A DNA stretch of 42,583 nucleotides from contig CALBEF010000044.1 of assembly GCA_937927775.1 (NCBI GenBank), positions 1-42,583 on the forward strand, written 5' to 3'. Numbering within the stretch: the first letter of the stretch is position 1; the number at the start of each line of letters is the position of its first letter. The translations under genes were made by a program, and so were the position numbers. Source of the DNA: an uncultured Anaerolineae bacterium (GTDB lineage: Bacteria > Chloroflexota > Anaerolineae > J036 > Brachytrichaceae). The notes below the pieces were generated by a model. It worked only from the letters and a program-made list of their open reading frames with translations. It ran no database searches and was not told where the DNA came from. Below are positions 35,800 to 42,583 of this stretch, in pieces.

Positions 35800-35911
35800 G
35801 ATCACAGAATACAGAACTCAAAACTCGGAACTCGGGACTCGAAACACGCAATACGCGCCGCGCATCACGGGAATCCGAAATCCTCAATCCAAAATCCAAA
35901 ATCCAAAATCC
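35800..35911. repeat. Sixteen heptads in register upstream of the ROK-SIS gene
   Basis: Plus-strand 7-mers from 35800: GATCACA, GAATACA, GAACTCA, AAACTCG, GAACTCG, GGACTCG, AAACACG, CAATACG, CGCCGCG, CATCACG, GGAATCC, GAAATCC, TCAATCC and AAAATCC three times. Position 6 is C in all sixteen. The array ends 4 nt before the ATG at 35916, so it would form the gene's leader. Word order resembles the minus strand of the 4180-4389 array. Confidence 0.88.
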
Positions 35912-35915
35912 AAAG

Positions 35916-37424
35916 ATGGAGACCATCCTTGCCTTTGACATCGGCGGAACCAAGACCGCCATTCTGGAAGGCGATGACGATGCTCGCGTGCTCCAACGGC
36001 GCGAGATGCCAACACAGGCGCAAGACCCCTTTCAAGTCACATTCGAGCGCATGTGCGCGGAAGCCGATGCCGTTCTGGCCGAGGCGCGCAACGCCGGGCG
36101 AACAGTTGGCGCGGTCAGCGTGTCCATCGGCGGGCCGTTGCAGATTGAACCCGGCATCATTCTCGCGCCGCCGCATCTCCCCACCTGGGACAACGCGCCG
36201 CTCAAGCGCCTGCTGGCCGAGCGCTATTGTCTGCCGGTCTTCGTCGAGCACGACGGCAACGCCGGCGCGCTGGCCGAGTATTACTTCGGGGCCGGGCGCG
36301 GCGCGCGCCACATGATCTTTCTCACCGCCGGCACGGGTTTTGGCGGCGGCATCATCATCGATGGGCGCGTCCATCGCGGCGCAACCGACACCGCCGGCGA
36401 AGTGGGCCATATCCGGCTGGCCGACTATGGCCCCAGTGAATTTGGCAAGGTCGGCTCGTGGGAGGCGTTTTGCAGCGGGGCCGGCATGGTCAAATGGGCG
36501 CACTGGCAGATGCCCGGTCGCTGGCCGCAGACGCTGACCACACGCGAGTTCGTGACCCAGGCGCTGGCGGGAGAGCGCGACGCGCTGCGCATCGTGCGCG
36601 AGTGCGGTCAGTGGCTGGGGCGGGGGCTGGCTTATCTGATCGACACGCTCAATCCTGACGCGATTGTGCTGGGCAGCCTGGCCGTGGCGCTGGGTGATCT
36701 GCTCTTGCAGCCGGCGCGCGAGGTGGTTCAACGCGAATGTTTGCCGCAGGCTGCTGCGGCGTGCCGCATCGCGCCGGCGCAACTGGGCGCGCGCCTGGGT
36801 GATGTGGCGGCGCTGATGGCGGCTATCAGCTCGCGGTATATCCCCGGAGTCTTTAAGACTCCGGGAATATGCGGAATATCGCGCGCGCTGCGCGACAGCG
36901 TGAACGCGCTGGCCCGGCTGGATGAAATCGCTGATGTGATCGAGCAAACGGCGACAGTGATCTGTGATGCCTTGCAAGCTGGGCGCAAGGTGATTGTGTT
37001 TGGGAATGGCGGCAGCGCAGCGCAGGCGCAACATCTGGCCGGCGAGCTGGTGGGCAAGTACGGGCCGGTGCGCCGGTCGTTGCCCTGCATTGCGCTGACG
37101 GCCGATAGCGGCGTCGTCACCTGCATTGCCAACGATTTCGGCTACGACAACCTGTTCTCACGGCAACTGGAGGCGTTTGCTCAGGCCGGCGACATCGTCA
37201 TCGGCATCACAACCAGCGGCAAGTCGACCAACGTGCTCAAGGCGCTCGACGTGGCGCATCAACTCGGCGCGGTCACGATTGCGATGACCGGCGCGGCAGG
37301 ACTGGTTGGAGGCCGGGCGACGCACGTGGTGGCCGTGCCCAGCGACAGCACGCCTCGCATCCAGGAAGCGCACGCCTTCATCGTGCATTACTGGTGCGAA
37401 CGGCTTGAAGAAGAAGTGGGATAG
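35916..37424 (+). CDS. Fusion of a ROK sugar kinase and a GmhA-type phosphoheptose isomerase (SIS)
   Basis: 502 residues. ROK domain at about 1-305: ATP loop FDIGGTKTAI, IGGPLQ, catalytic Asp in EHDGNAGALAEYYFGAG, TAGTGFGGGIIIDG, and AGEVGHIRL without the Cys-rich zinc motif usual in ROK proteins. Residues 308-318 (YIPGVFKTPGI) are encoded by a palindrome. SIS domain at about 325-500: VIVFGNGGSAAQAQHLAGELVGKY, IALTADSGVVTCIANDFGYDNLFSRQLE, GITTSGKSTNVLKAL, TPRIQEAHAFIVHYWCE, closely resembling GmhA (sedoheptulose-7-phosphate isomerase). Kinase and isomerase could work in sequence on a heptose for ADP- or GDP-heptose, but the ROK substrate is unknown. The start lies directly after the heptad array; no other ATG is better. 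Confidence 0.86.
   Translation: METILAFDIGGTKTAILEGDDDARVLQRREMPTQAQDPFQVTFERMCAEADAVLAEARNAGRTVGAVSVSIGGPLQIEPGIILAPPHLPTWDNAPLKRLLAERYCLPVFVEHDGNAGALAEYYFGAGRGARHMIFLTAGTGFGGGIIIDGRVHRGATDTAGEVGHIRLADYGPSEFGKVGSWEAFCSGAGMVKWAHWQMPGRWPQTLTTREFVTQALAGERDALRIVRECGQWLGRGLAYLIDTLNPDAIVLGSLAVALGDLLLQPAREVVQRECLPQAAAACRIAPAQLGARLGDVAALMAAISSRYIPGVFKTPGICGISRALRDSVNALARLDEIADVIEQTATVICDALQAGRKVIVFGNGGSAAQAQHLAGELVGKYGPVRRSLPCIALTADSGVVTCIANDFGYDNLFSRQLEAFAQAGDIVIGITTSGKSTNVLKALDVAHQLGAVTIAMTGAAGLVGGRATHVVAVPSDSTPRIQEAHAFIVHYWCERLEEEVG
36838..36870. repeat. 16-bp palindrome inside the ROK-SIS coding frame
   Basis: Arms ATATCCCCGGAGTCTT (36838-36853) and AAGACTCCGGGAATAT (36855-36870), one mismatch, one-base spacer. 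It lies exactly between the two enzyme domains and stays in frame. Confidence 0.9.
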
Positions 37425-37488
37425 CACACCCCCGCAATTCGGACAGTCGGATCGCTGGCCGGCTCCCGTGCCCTTGCCATGCGCAAGG

Positions 37489-38367
37489 TCAGCGCGCCAA
37501 CGCTTCGGCGAGCGCGCGAATGAAATCGGGGGTGCTGCCGCAGCAGCCGCCGAGGAAGCTGGCCCCGGCGTCGCGCATGGCCGGCGCGTAAGCGGCGAAC
37601 GCCTGTGGCGTGACGCGATACACGATCTGGCCGTTCACCATTTCGGGCAGGCCGGCGTTGGGCTTGATCCACACCGGCAGCGTCGTGGCGGCGCGCAGGC
37701 GCTCGCAAATGTTCACATATCCCGCGATGCCCTGGCCGCAGTTGGCGCCCACGGCATCCGCCCCGGCGCTTGTCAGTTCCTCAGCCGCCTCTTCGGGCGT
37801 CACGCCCATCAGGGTGCGGTCCTTGTTTTTGCCGGAGTCGAAGGTCATGCTGGCGACGACGGGCAGGCCGGTGGCTTTGGCGGCGGCAAGGGCTGCCTTG
37901 ATCTCGCCGAGGTCGCTCATGGTTTCGATAACGATGGCATCCGCGCCGCCAGCGGCGAGCGCCTGCGCCTGTTCCTCGAACGCGGCGCGCAGATCGTCTT
38001 CGCTCACTTCGCCCATCATCAGCATTTTGCCGGTTGGGCCGATCGAGGCGAAGACTCTGGCCCGATCGCCGGCAGCGCGTCTGGAAATCTCTGCGCCGGC
38101 GCGGTTGATGGCCGTGGCCTGCTCGGCCAGCCCGTGCCGTTCCAGCATGATGCGGCTTGCGCCGAACGTGTTGGTCAAAATGATCTGGCTGCCGGCGTCC
38201 ACGTAGGCGCGCGCGACCTGTTCGACACGGTCCGGGTGAGCCAGGTTCCAGGCGTCGGGGCAATCGCCGACCGGCAGGCCAAGCGATTGCAGCATGGTGC
38301 CCCACGCGCCGTCGGTCAACACAGGCAATGCTCGGTTCGAGAGGAGCGACTGAAAAAGAGTGCGCAT
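37489..38367 (-). CDS. Homocysteine S-methyltransferase family protein
   Basis: 292 residues of the MetH N-terminal/BhmT-type barrel. TDGAWGTMLQ and NTFGASRIMLERHG are near the N-terminus; VGANCGQG supplies one zinc cysteine (Cys210) and FLGGCCGSTP the pair (Cys265-266), so the metal site for thiol activation is complete. It would move a methyl group to homocysteine or another thiol. The methyl donor is not visible; the corrinoid protein gene just upstream on the same strand (38498-39133) is a natural candidate partner. ATG 38367 is chosen over TTG 38388 because the extension comes from a heptad-like repeat. A terminator separates it from the corrinoid gene. Confidence 0.87.
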   Translation of the reverse strand: MRTLFQSLLSNRALPVLTDGAWGTMLQSLGLPVGDCPDAWNLAHPDRVEQVARAYVDAGSQIILTNTFGASRIMLERHGLAEQATAINRAGAEISRRAAGDRARVFASIGPTGKMLMMGEVSEDDLRAAFEEQAQALAAGGADAIVIETMSDLGEIKAALAAAKATGLPVVASMTFDSGKNKDRTLMGVTPEEAAEELTSAGADAVGANCGQGIAGYVNICERLRAATTLPVWIKPNAGLPEMVNGQIVYRVTPQAFAAYAPAMRDAGASFLGGCCGSTPDFIRALAEALAR

Positions 38368-38371
38368 TGGG

Positions 38372-38399
38372 TTATCTGTGATGGGCAATTGGCAGATGG
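38372..38399. repeat. Short heptad-like stretch upstream of the homocysteine methyltransferase
   Basis: Four 7-mers on the minus strand, CCATCTG, CCAATTG, CCCATCA, CAGATAA, with partial column conservation. This is the weakest of the heptad arrays and could be chance. Confidence 0.4.
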
Positions 38400-38421
38400 G
38401 CCGGGAGCCGGCCCGGGCCGA

Positions 38422-38458
38422 CTAAAAAGAGGGCGAATGCAGCGCAGTTCGCCCTCTT
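38422..38458 (-). terminator. Rho-independent terminator of the corrinoid protein gene
   Basis: 11-bp perfect stem AAGAGGGCGAA / TTCGCCCTCTT with a 10-nt loop; on the minus strand the stem is followed by TTTTTAG. It lies 40 nt after the corrinoid gene stop. Confidence 0.88.
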
Positions 38459-38497
38459 GTGACACGTCGCTGATCGAATACAGCAGACGGGTTGCGA

Positions 38498-39133
38498 TTA
38501 CGCGCCGATCAGCTTGCGGGCCAGGGTGACTGCGCCGCTGGCGTTGTCGCTGTAGCCGTCCGCCCCGATCTCGTCGGCGTACTTCTGCGTCACCGGCGCG
38601 CCGCCGATCATCACCTTCACCTGATCGCGGATGCCGGCTTCCTGCAACTGCTCGATGGTCGTCTTCATCGATGGCATGGTAGTGGTGAGCAATGCCGACA
38701 GCGCGACGATGTTGGCCCCTTTCTCCTTGACGGCGCCGATGAACTTCTCCGGCGACACGTCCACGCCCAGGTCGATGATCTCGAAACCACCGCCTTCGAG
38801 CATGGCTGCCACGAGATTCTTTCCGATGTCGTGCAGGTCGCCCTTGACGGTGCCGATGGCGACCTTGCCGATCGGCTCGGCGCCGGTTGCCACGAGGGCC
38901 GGCTTAATGATCTCAAGGGCCTGCTTCATGGCGCGGGCGGCGATGAGCAGTTCGGGGACGAAGTACTCGTTGGTCTCGAATCGCCGGCCCACTTCGTTCA
39001 TGGCCGGGATCATGTACTCGTCCAGCAGCTTCTTCGGATCGAGTCTGGCCTCCATCGCCTGAGTCGCCAAAGCCTTTGACGTCCTGGCGTCGCCATCCAC
39101 GATCGCATCGTACAGCTTCTTCAAGTCTTCCAT
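38498..39133 (-). CDS. Corrinoid (B12-binding) methyltransferase protein, MtbC/MtaC-like
   Basis: 211 residues: a helical cap (about 1-85; LDPKKLLDEYMIPAMNEVGRRFETNEYFVPELLIAARAMK) and a cobalamin-binding Rossmann domain. The lower axial ligand is His101 in the signature GDLHDIGKNLV, followed by ALLTTTMPSMK and MIGGAPVTQKYADEIGADGYSDNA. Such proteins carry a methyl group on cobalt between a substrate-specific methyltransferase and an acceptor enzyme. Which substrate is unclear; no MtaB/MttB/MtmB-type partner is in the window. AGGAGG lies 15 nt before ATG 39133, an unusually long spacing. A promoter at 39238-39266 and a terminator at 38422 make it a single-gene transcript. Confidence 0.93.
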   Translation of the reverse strand: MEDLKKLYDAIVDGDARTSKALATQAMEARLDPKKLLDEYMIPAMNEVGRRFETNEYFVPELLIAARAMKQALEIIKPALVATGAEPIGKVAIGTVKGDLHDIGKNLVAAMLEGGGFEIIDLGVDVSPEKFIGAVKEKGANIVALSALLTTTMPSMKTTIEQLQEAGIRDQVKVMIGGAPVTQKYADEIGADGYSDNASGAVTLARKLIGA

Positions 39134-39237
39134 GGCAATCTGGCAGTGCCTCCTAATGATTCACAGAGTTCAGGTTGAGCAGGACGCAGTCGAATGCCGG
39201 GTATGCTGTGCGCCTGCCGCGCGCCCAATTGCCCCAA

Positions 39238-39266
39238 AGTAAATCCGCAGTGTCTCAAATTGTCAA
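39238..39266 (-). promoter_or_regulatory. Promoter of the corrinoid protein gene
   Basis: Minus strand TTGACA (39261-39266), 17-nt spacer, TTTACT (39238-39243). Predicted leader of about 98 nt to the ATG at 39133. I looked for a B12 or SAM riboswitch in that leader and recognise none. Confidence 0.6.
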
Positions 39267-39303
39267 GTCAAACGCGGCGTCGATTCAACATCAACATTGC
39301 CGG

Positions 39304-40506
39304 CTACACAGCCTCGATGATGGTCGCAATGCCCTGGCCGACGCCGATGCACATGGTTGCCAGCCCATAGCGCCCGCCGCGCCGGCGCAATTCGTGCGCC
39401 AGCGTGGTCAGGATGCGCGCGCCGCTCGCGCCAAGCGGGTGGCCGAGCGCGATCCCCCCGCCGTTGACGTTGACGCGCGCGGGGTCAAGCCCCAGTTGTT
39501 CGATGCAGGCGATGGCTTGCGACGCAAAAGCCTCGTTCAGTTCGACCAGATCGAGGTTGGCGACTGTCAGGCCGGCGCGCGCCAGCGCCTTGCGCGTGGC
39601 CGGCACAGGCCCCAGCCCCATCAGGCGCGGATCGACGCCGGCTACGGCCATGCTGACGATGCGCGCCAGGGGCTTCAATCCGCGCGCCTGTGCGGCCTGG
39701 GGCGTGGCGATCAACAAGGCTGCCGCGCCGTCGTTGACGCCGCTGCTGTTGCCGGCGGTCACGCTTCCGCCGGGCTTGAAGGCCGGCTTCAAGCGCGCCA
39801 GCGCCTCGAGTGTGGTGTCGGGGCGGGGATGCTCGTCCATGCTGAACAGGGTGGGCGGCCCGCCTTTGGCGGATGGGATGGGCACGGGGACAATCTCATC
39901 GTCAAAGCGCCCGGCCCGCATGGCCTCGGCAGCGCGTTGCTGGCTTTGCAGCGCGAAGCGATCCTGCGCCTCGCGCGTAATGTTAAATTGCTCGGCGATG
40001 TTCTCGGCGGTTTCGCCCAGTGACTGCGTGTGCCCCATCTCGATCAGCCGTGGATTGGTGAAACGCCAGCCGATGGTTGTGTCAAAGACCTGGGGAGGCT
40101 GACGGGCAAAGGCGGCTTCGGGCTTGGCAAAGGCGAACGGCGCGCGGGTCATGCTCTCCACGCCGCCGGCGATGAAAAGGTCGCCCTCTCCGAGCATGGC
40201 GGCGCGCGCGGCCTGGTTCACCGCTTCCAGCCCGCTGCCACACAGCCGGTTCACGGTGACGGCGGGAATCTCGACCGGCAGGCCGGCCAGCAGGGTTGCC
40301 ATGCGCGCCACATTGCGATTGTCTTCGCCGGCCTGGTTTGTGCAGCCGAGGTAGACATCGCTGATGACGCCGGGGAGGATGCCGGCGCGGTCAAGCAGCG
40401 CGCGGATGATGTGCGCAGCCAGATCGTCGGGGCGGATGTCTTTCAGCGCGCCGGCGTAACGGCCAACCGGCGTGCGCAGGGCGGCAATGATCCAGGCTTC
40501 GTTCAT
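39304..40506 (-). CDS. Acetyl-CoA acetyltransferase (thiolase)
   Basis: 400 residues, the usual thiolase length. Catalytic Cys89 in [10 protein letters not shown], His356 in [17 protein letters not shown] and Cys386 in [10 protein letters not shown] are intact; [16 protein letters not shown] starts the N-terminus. It condenses two acetyl-CoA or cleaves 3-ketoacyl-CoA; resemblance to the beta-ketoadipyl/acetyl-CoA group is general and the chain-length preference is unknown. ATG 40506 has GGAGGTG 7 nt upstream and fits the conserved start [13 protein letters not shown]. It is divergent from the membrane protein at 40572. Confidence 0.93.
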   Translation of the reverse strand: MNEAWIIAALRTPVGRYAGALKDIRPDDLAAHIIRALLDRAGILPGVISDVYLGCTNQAGEDNRNVARMATLLAGLPVEIPAVTVNRLCGSGLEAVNQAARAAMLGEGDLFIAGGVESMTRAPFAFAKPEAAFARQPPQVFDTTIGWRFTNPRLIEMGHTQSLGETAENIAEQFNITREAQDRFALQSQQRAAEAMRAGRFDDEIVPVPIPSAKGGPPTLFSMDEHPRPDTTLEALARLKPAFKPGGSVTAGNSSGVNDGAAALLIATPQAAQARGLKPLARIVSMAVAGVDPRLMGLGPVPATRKALARAGLTVANLDLVELNEAFASQAIACIEQLGLDPARVNVNGGGIALGHPLGASGARILTTLAHELRRRGGRYGLATMCIGVGQGIATIIEAV

Positions 40507-40533
40507 GGTCTTCACCTCCATCGGATGACGGCG

Positions 40534-40555
40534 CGCGCCCGGGCGCGAGTACAAT
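40534..40555 (+). promoter_or_regulatory. 14-bp palindrome and -10 box in the thiolase/membrane-protein divergent region
   Basis: CGCGCCCGGGCGCG (40534-40547) is a perfect palindrome directly before TACAAT (40550-40555), the likely -10 of the gene at 40572. It also lies about 30 nt before the thiolase start, so it could be an operator for either direction. Confidence 0.4.
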
Positions 40556-40571
40556 CGGGTCACATTATCGA

Positions 40572-41186
40572 ATGAAACGCAAAAGTGTCTCGCAGGATGA
40601 AGCGTTGGCGCTTCGAGCGGCCCTTCAGCGCGGCGCGTTTATCGGGGGGTTGAGTTTCCTCGTCGCGGTGATTGGGCTGTTGTTGTCGCGCGAATTTCTG
40701 CTGATGCACATGGTGTTGCTGATGGCTGTGTCGCTGTCGGGCGGGCTGGCCTGCGCGCGCGCGGCGCTGCCGGCGCACCCGCCTTCGTATCGCCGCGCCG
40801 GCAACATCGGCGGGATGATCGCCGCGCTGGCCTTTGTCGCCCCGTTTATTGTGGTGTTCAGCTATCTGGCGGCGGTGATGGATTCGGCGCTGGCCGCCGA
40901 GCTGGCAGCCGGCTTGAGCGCCGCCGAGACAACGGCCCTGATCGCGCAGAGCATTCAGGTGGGCGTTGACTATTTTCGCGGCCAGTACATCAGCTATGCC
41001 AGCGGCTACCTGTTGTTCGGCCTGATCGCCGGGTTTGTGTTCGGCTCGCTGGGGGCGGCGCTGGCCAGACGGCAGATGGCGGCGCAGATGACAGACGACA
41101 GAACACAGAGTACAGAGCGCAGAGCGCAGGTGACAGAGGATGGATTTCAGAGCGCGGCAAACCAAAGCGTCCCGCGCAATAAATGA
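40572..41186 (+). CDS. Small four-helix membrane protein of unknown function with repeat-derived tail
   Basis: 204 residues. Hydrophobic segments at about 21-38, 43-60, 79-103 and 144-164; a loop of about 40 residues with [29 protein letters not shown] lies between the last two. I do not recognise the family. From residue 172 the sequence is encoded by the heptad array at 41085-41154 and is hydrophilic ([19 protein letters not shown]), so the tail is probably an acquired addition in the cytoplasm. It lies 19 nt upstream of ferritin on the same strand, and co-transcription is possible. Confidence 0.7.
   Translation: MKRKSVSQDEALALRAALQRGAFIGGLSFLVAVIGLLLSREFLLMHMVLLMAVSLSGGLACARAALPAHPPSYRRAGNIGGMIAALAFVAPFIVVFSYLAAVMDSALAAELAAGLSAAETTALIAQSIQVGVDYFRGQYISYASGYLLFGLIAGFVFGSLGAALARRQMAAQMTDDRTQSTERRAQVTEDGFQSAANQSVPRNK
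41085..41154. repeat. Heptad array within a coding sequence
   Basis: Ten 7-mers in register: CAGATGA, CAGACGA, CAGAACA, CAGAGTA, CAGAGCG twice, CAGGTGA, CAGAGGA, TGGATTT, CAGAGCG. They fall in the 3' part of the membrane protein gene and create a 7-residue periodicity in its tail ([21 protein letters not shown]). Confidence 0.88.
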
Positions 41187-41204
41187 CTGACAAGGAGAAG
41201 AGAC

Positions 41205-41696
41205 ATGATCGGAAAGAAGATGGAACAGGCGATCAATGAGCAGATCAAGCACGAGTTGTACTCGTCATATCTGTACCTGGCGATGGCGAATTACTTTGAG
41301 ACGATTCATCTGCCGGGATTCGCTCACTGGATGAGCGTGCAGGCTGAAGAAGAGCGCAGCCACGCCATGAAGTTTGTCGAACATCTGAATGACCGGGGCG
41401 GAAAGGTTGTGTTCCAGGCGCTGGATCAGCCCCCGTCGGAGTTCAAAGGGCCGCTGGACGTGTTTCAGCAGGTGCAGGCGCATGAGGAGAAAGTGACCGG
41501 TCTGATCCATGCGCTGTATGATACGGCCGTTCAGGAGAACGACAAGCCGGCGCAGGTGCTGCTGCACTGGTTCATCAACGAACAGGTCGAAGAGGAGAAG
41601 AACGCTGAGCTGATCGCGCAGCAATTGCAGATGATTGGTGACCAGCGCCCGGCGCTGTTCATGGTGGATCGGCATCTGGCCGGGCGGGGCAAGTAA
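41205..41696 (+). CDS. ftnA: Bacterial non-heme ferritin
   Basis: 163 residues, normal for bacterial ferritin. Stores iron as ferric mineral in a 24-subunit shell. Ferroxidase-centre residues are all present in the expected order: Glu17, Glu50, His53, Glu94 and Gln127, in HELYSSYLYLAMANYFE, AEEERSHAMKF, AHEEKVTGLIHAL and HWFINEQVEEEKNAE. No heme-ligand Met pattern of bacterioferritin. AAGGAG lies 8 nt before ATG 41205. It follows the membrane protein by 18 nt. Confidence 0.95.
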   Translation: MIGKKMEQAINEQIKHELYSSYLYLAMANYFETIHLPGFAHWMSVQAEEERSHAMKFVEHLNDRGGKVVFQALDQPPSEFKGPLDVFQQVQAHEEKVTGLIHALYDTAVQENDKPAQVLLHWFINEQVEEEKNAELIAQQLQMIGDQRPALFMVDRHLAGRGK

Positions 41697-42049
41697 CGCC
41701 GATCGGCGCGCCGGTGCTTGCGCGTTCCGGCGAATCGCAGTACAAACGCCGGCGCGATTCTACTGCCTCAGTCCGCAGCACAATTACCGCGGGCGCATTT
41801 CCCAGCAGGGGCAATTTAAGCCGTTGCGCGCGCTCGTTGCGCGCGCTCGTTGCGCGCGCTACACAGGGGGACTGCGCGGGCGTGATGGTGCTGCGCTTCA
41901 ACTCCCCACACACCCACAGACTTTGCAAAGGCCAGGCAACATGCCCCTACAGAGAAATACACCCGTTCTGCGCTCGGTGTTGTAGAATTCGCGCCAGATC
42001 GCAAAGCGAGATGACAGCACGTGCGCAACTGATAGGCGGAGGAACGAAG
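41697..42049. other. Gene-poor interval between ferritin and the cupredoxin
   Basis: 353 nt with no convincing gene. It contains three tandem 13-mers (GTTGCGCGCGCTC type) at 41823-41861 and a TAGAAT hexamer at 41983-41988 without a clear -35. An open frame extends from the cupredoxin back to 41714, but its Arg/Ser-rich translation has no family character and the Tat signal begins at 42050. Otherwise I see nothing. Confidence 0.5.
41823..41861. repeat. Three tandem 13-nt units
   Basis: GTTGCGCGCGCTC repeated three times, the last copy ending GTTGCGCGCGCTA. GC-rich and non-coding. Confidence 0.85.
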
Positions 42050-42547
42050 ATGGAGTCATGGGTGTCACGGCGTGGATTCCTGAAGATGAGCGCAACCGGG
42101 GCAGGGATTGTGGGCCTGTCTCTGGCGCTGGCTGCATGCGGAGGAGGCGATAGCGCGACGCCAACGCCGGTCGCCAGCACCGGCAAGACGTTCGAGTTCG
42201 AAATCAGCGCGGATGACAATATCCAGTACAGTCAGGTGCTGCTGGAAGTGGAAGCGGGTTCGCGCGTGTCGGTGACGCTGGTGAATGATTCGAGCGATAA
42301 GCAGTTCAACTGGGTCTTGACACGTTTTGGACAGATGCTGCGCGTAGTGACCGAGGGTCAGATGGCCGGCGCGCAGAACAGCTATCTGAAGCCAGGGGAG
42401 GCAGCGGTTATTGCGTCTACGCGCTTGTTGAAAGCTGGGGAGCGCGAGACGATCACATTCGACGCGCCCCCTCCCGGCGAGTACCAGTTCTTCACCACCT
42501 TTCCTGGCTACTATACGCGCATGAACGGCAAACTGGTTGTTCGATAA
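42050..42547 (+). CDS. Azurin/auracyanin-like cupredoxin lipoprotein lacking copper ligands
   Basis: 165 residues. A twin-arginine signal (SRRGFLKMS) is followed by a hydrophobic stretch and a lipobox with Cys30 (LALAAC), so it should be a Tat-exported lipoprotein. A linker (about 31-44) leads to a cupredoxin fold (45-165). The C-terminus FFTTFPGYYTRMNG aligns with azurin's FFCTFPGHSALMKG, and QFNWVL with azurin's GHNWVL. The positions of the copper ligands are Phe86 (for His46), Thr149 (for Cys112), Tyr154 (for His117); only Met158 (for Met121) remains. It is therefore unlikely to carry a type 1 copper. ATG 42050 has GGCGGAGG about 9 nt upstream. Confidence 0.85.
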   Translation: MESWVSRRGFLKMSATGAGIVGLSLALAACGGGDSATPTPVASTGKTFEFEISADDNIQYSQVLLEVEAGSRVSVTLVNDSSDKQFNWVLTRFGQMLRVVTEGQMAGAQNSYLKPGEAAVIASTRLLKAGERETITFDAPPPGEYQFFTTFPGYYTRMNGKLVVR

Positions 42548-42583
42548 CCGTATCGCTTGAGTTGAAAATAGTCAAAGCGCCGC

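Noticed and set aside
39134..39237. Cobalamin or SAM riboswitch in the corrinoid gene leader
   Set aside because: The leader of about 98 nt is too short for a full B12 riboswitch and I could not find a B12 box or a SAM-type core.
41714..42049. N-terminal extension of the cupredoxin gene
   Set aside because: The extension is Arg/Ser-rich without family character and crosses the 13-nt tandem repeats; a Tat lipoprotein signal with a good ribosome-binding site starts at 42050.

Overview
The window is a GC-rich, gene-dense chromosomal segment carrying about 33 protein genes and no recognisable rRNA, tRNA, CRISPR array, prophage or insertion sequence. The gene set suggests a member of the Chloroflexota: an azurin/auracyanin-like cupredoxin lipoprotein, two ArnT/PMT-type glycosyltransferases with C-terminal beta-sandwich domains, a LonB-like protease with an N-terminal ATPase, RecG with an N-terminal extension, a long-form RmlA and several GAF domains on a SpoIIE phosphatase. 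The phylum is inferred from gene content and style, not from a marker-gene tree. Layout: 1-2640 holds the end of an unidentified gene, then, on the minus strand, a pentapeptide-repeat protein and an SCP2-rmlA unit driven by a near-consensus promoter. 2703-9890 holds a beta-lactamase-fold protein without its catalytic residues, a large GAF/SpoIIE phosphatase and a secreted/membrane protein. 9942-14969 (minus) holds a small helical protein, a Lon-type protease, a lone nuoN and a hypothetical protein. 15004-23883 holds a CorC/CNNM protein, a CoA-transferase coupled to a glycosyltransferase, acetyl-CoA synthetase, a ThuA-like protein, a four-helix-bundle (S23/IVP) cassette and a Bax-inhibitor-1 protein. 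24004-32251 is one long minus-strand run (LLM flavoprotein, DegV, recG, coaD, coiled-coil protein, glycosyltransferase). 32281-42547 holds infA, prmA, ppk1, a ROK kinase-GmhA fusion, a homocysteine methyltransferase and a corrinoid protein, a thiolase, a membrane protein, ferritin and the cupredoxin. Functional themes: acyl-CoA and acetate handling (acs, CoA-transferase, thiolase), corrinoid-dependent C1 transfer, cell-surface glycan building (rmlA, GmhA fusion, two glycosyltransferases), and stress or storage (ppk1, ferritin, Lon, Bax inhibitor). The most unusual layer is non-coding. Many intergenic gaps are filled by degenerate tandem repeats in strict 7-nt register (4180-4389, 7281-7322, 30282-30344, 32645-32711, 35800-35911, 41085-41154, weakly 38372-38399). 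The repeated word changes along an array while the register stays fixed, and some arrays run into gene ends and encode C-terminal tails. A related 8-nt array occurs as two inverted copies flanking the S23-type gene (22692-23156), like a small mobile cassette. Other noteworthy points are two proteins with recognisable folds but lost active-site or metal ligands, a cruciform-like palindrome read in frame at the junction of a two-enzyme fusion, a terminator hairpin that contains the next gene's Shine-Dalgarno, and TAGAAT boxes so close to start codons that leaderless transcripts are likely.
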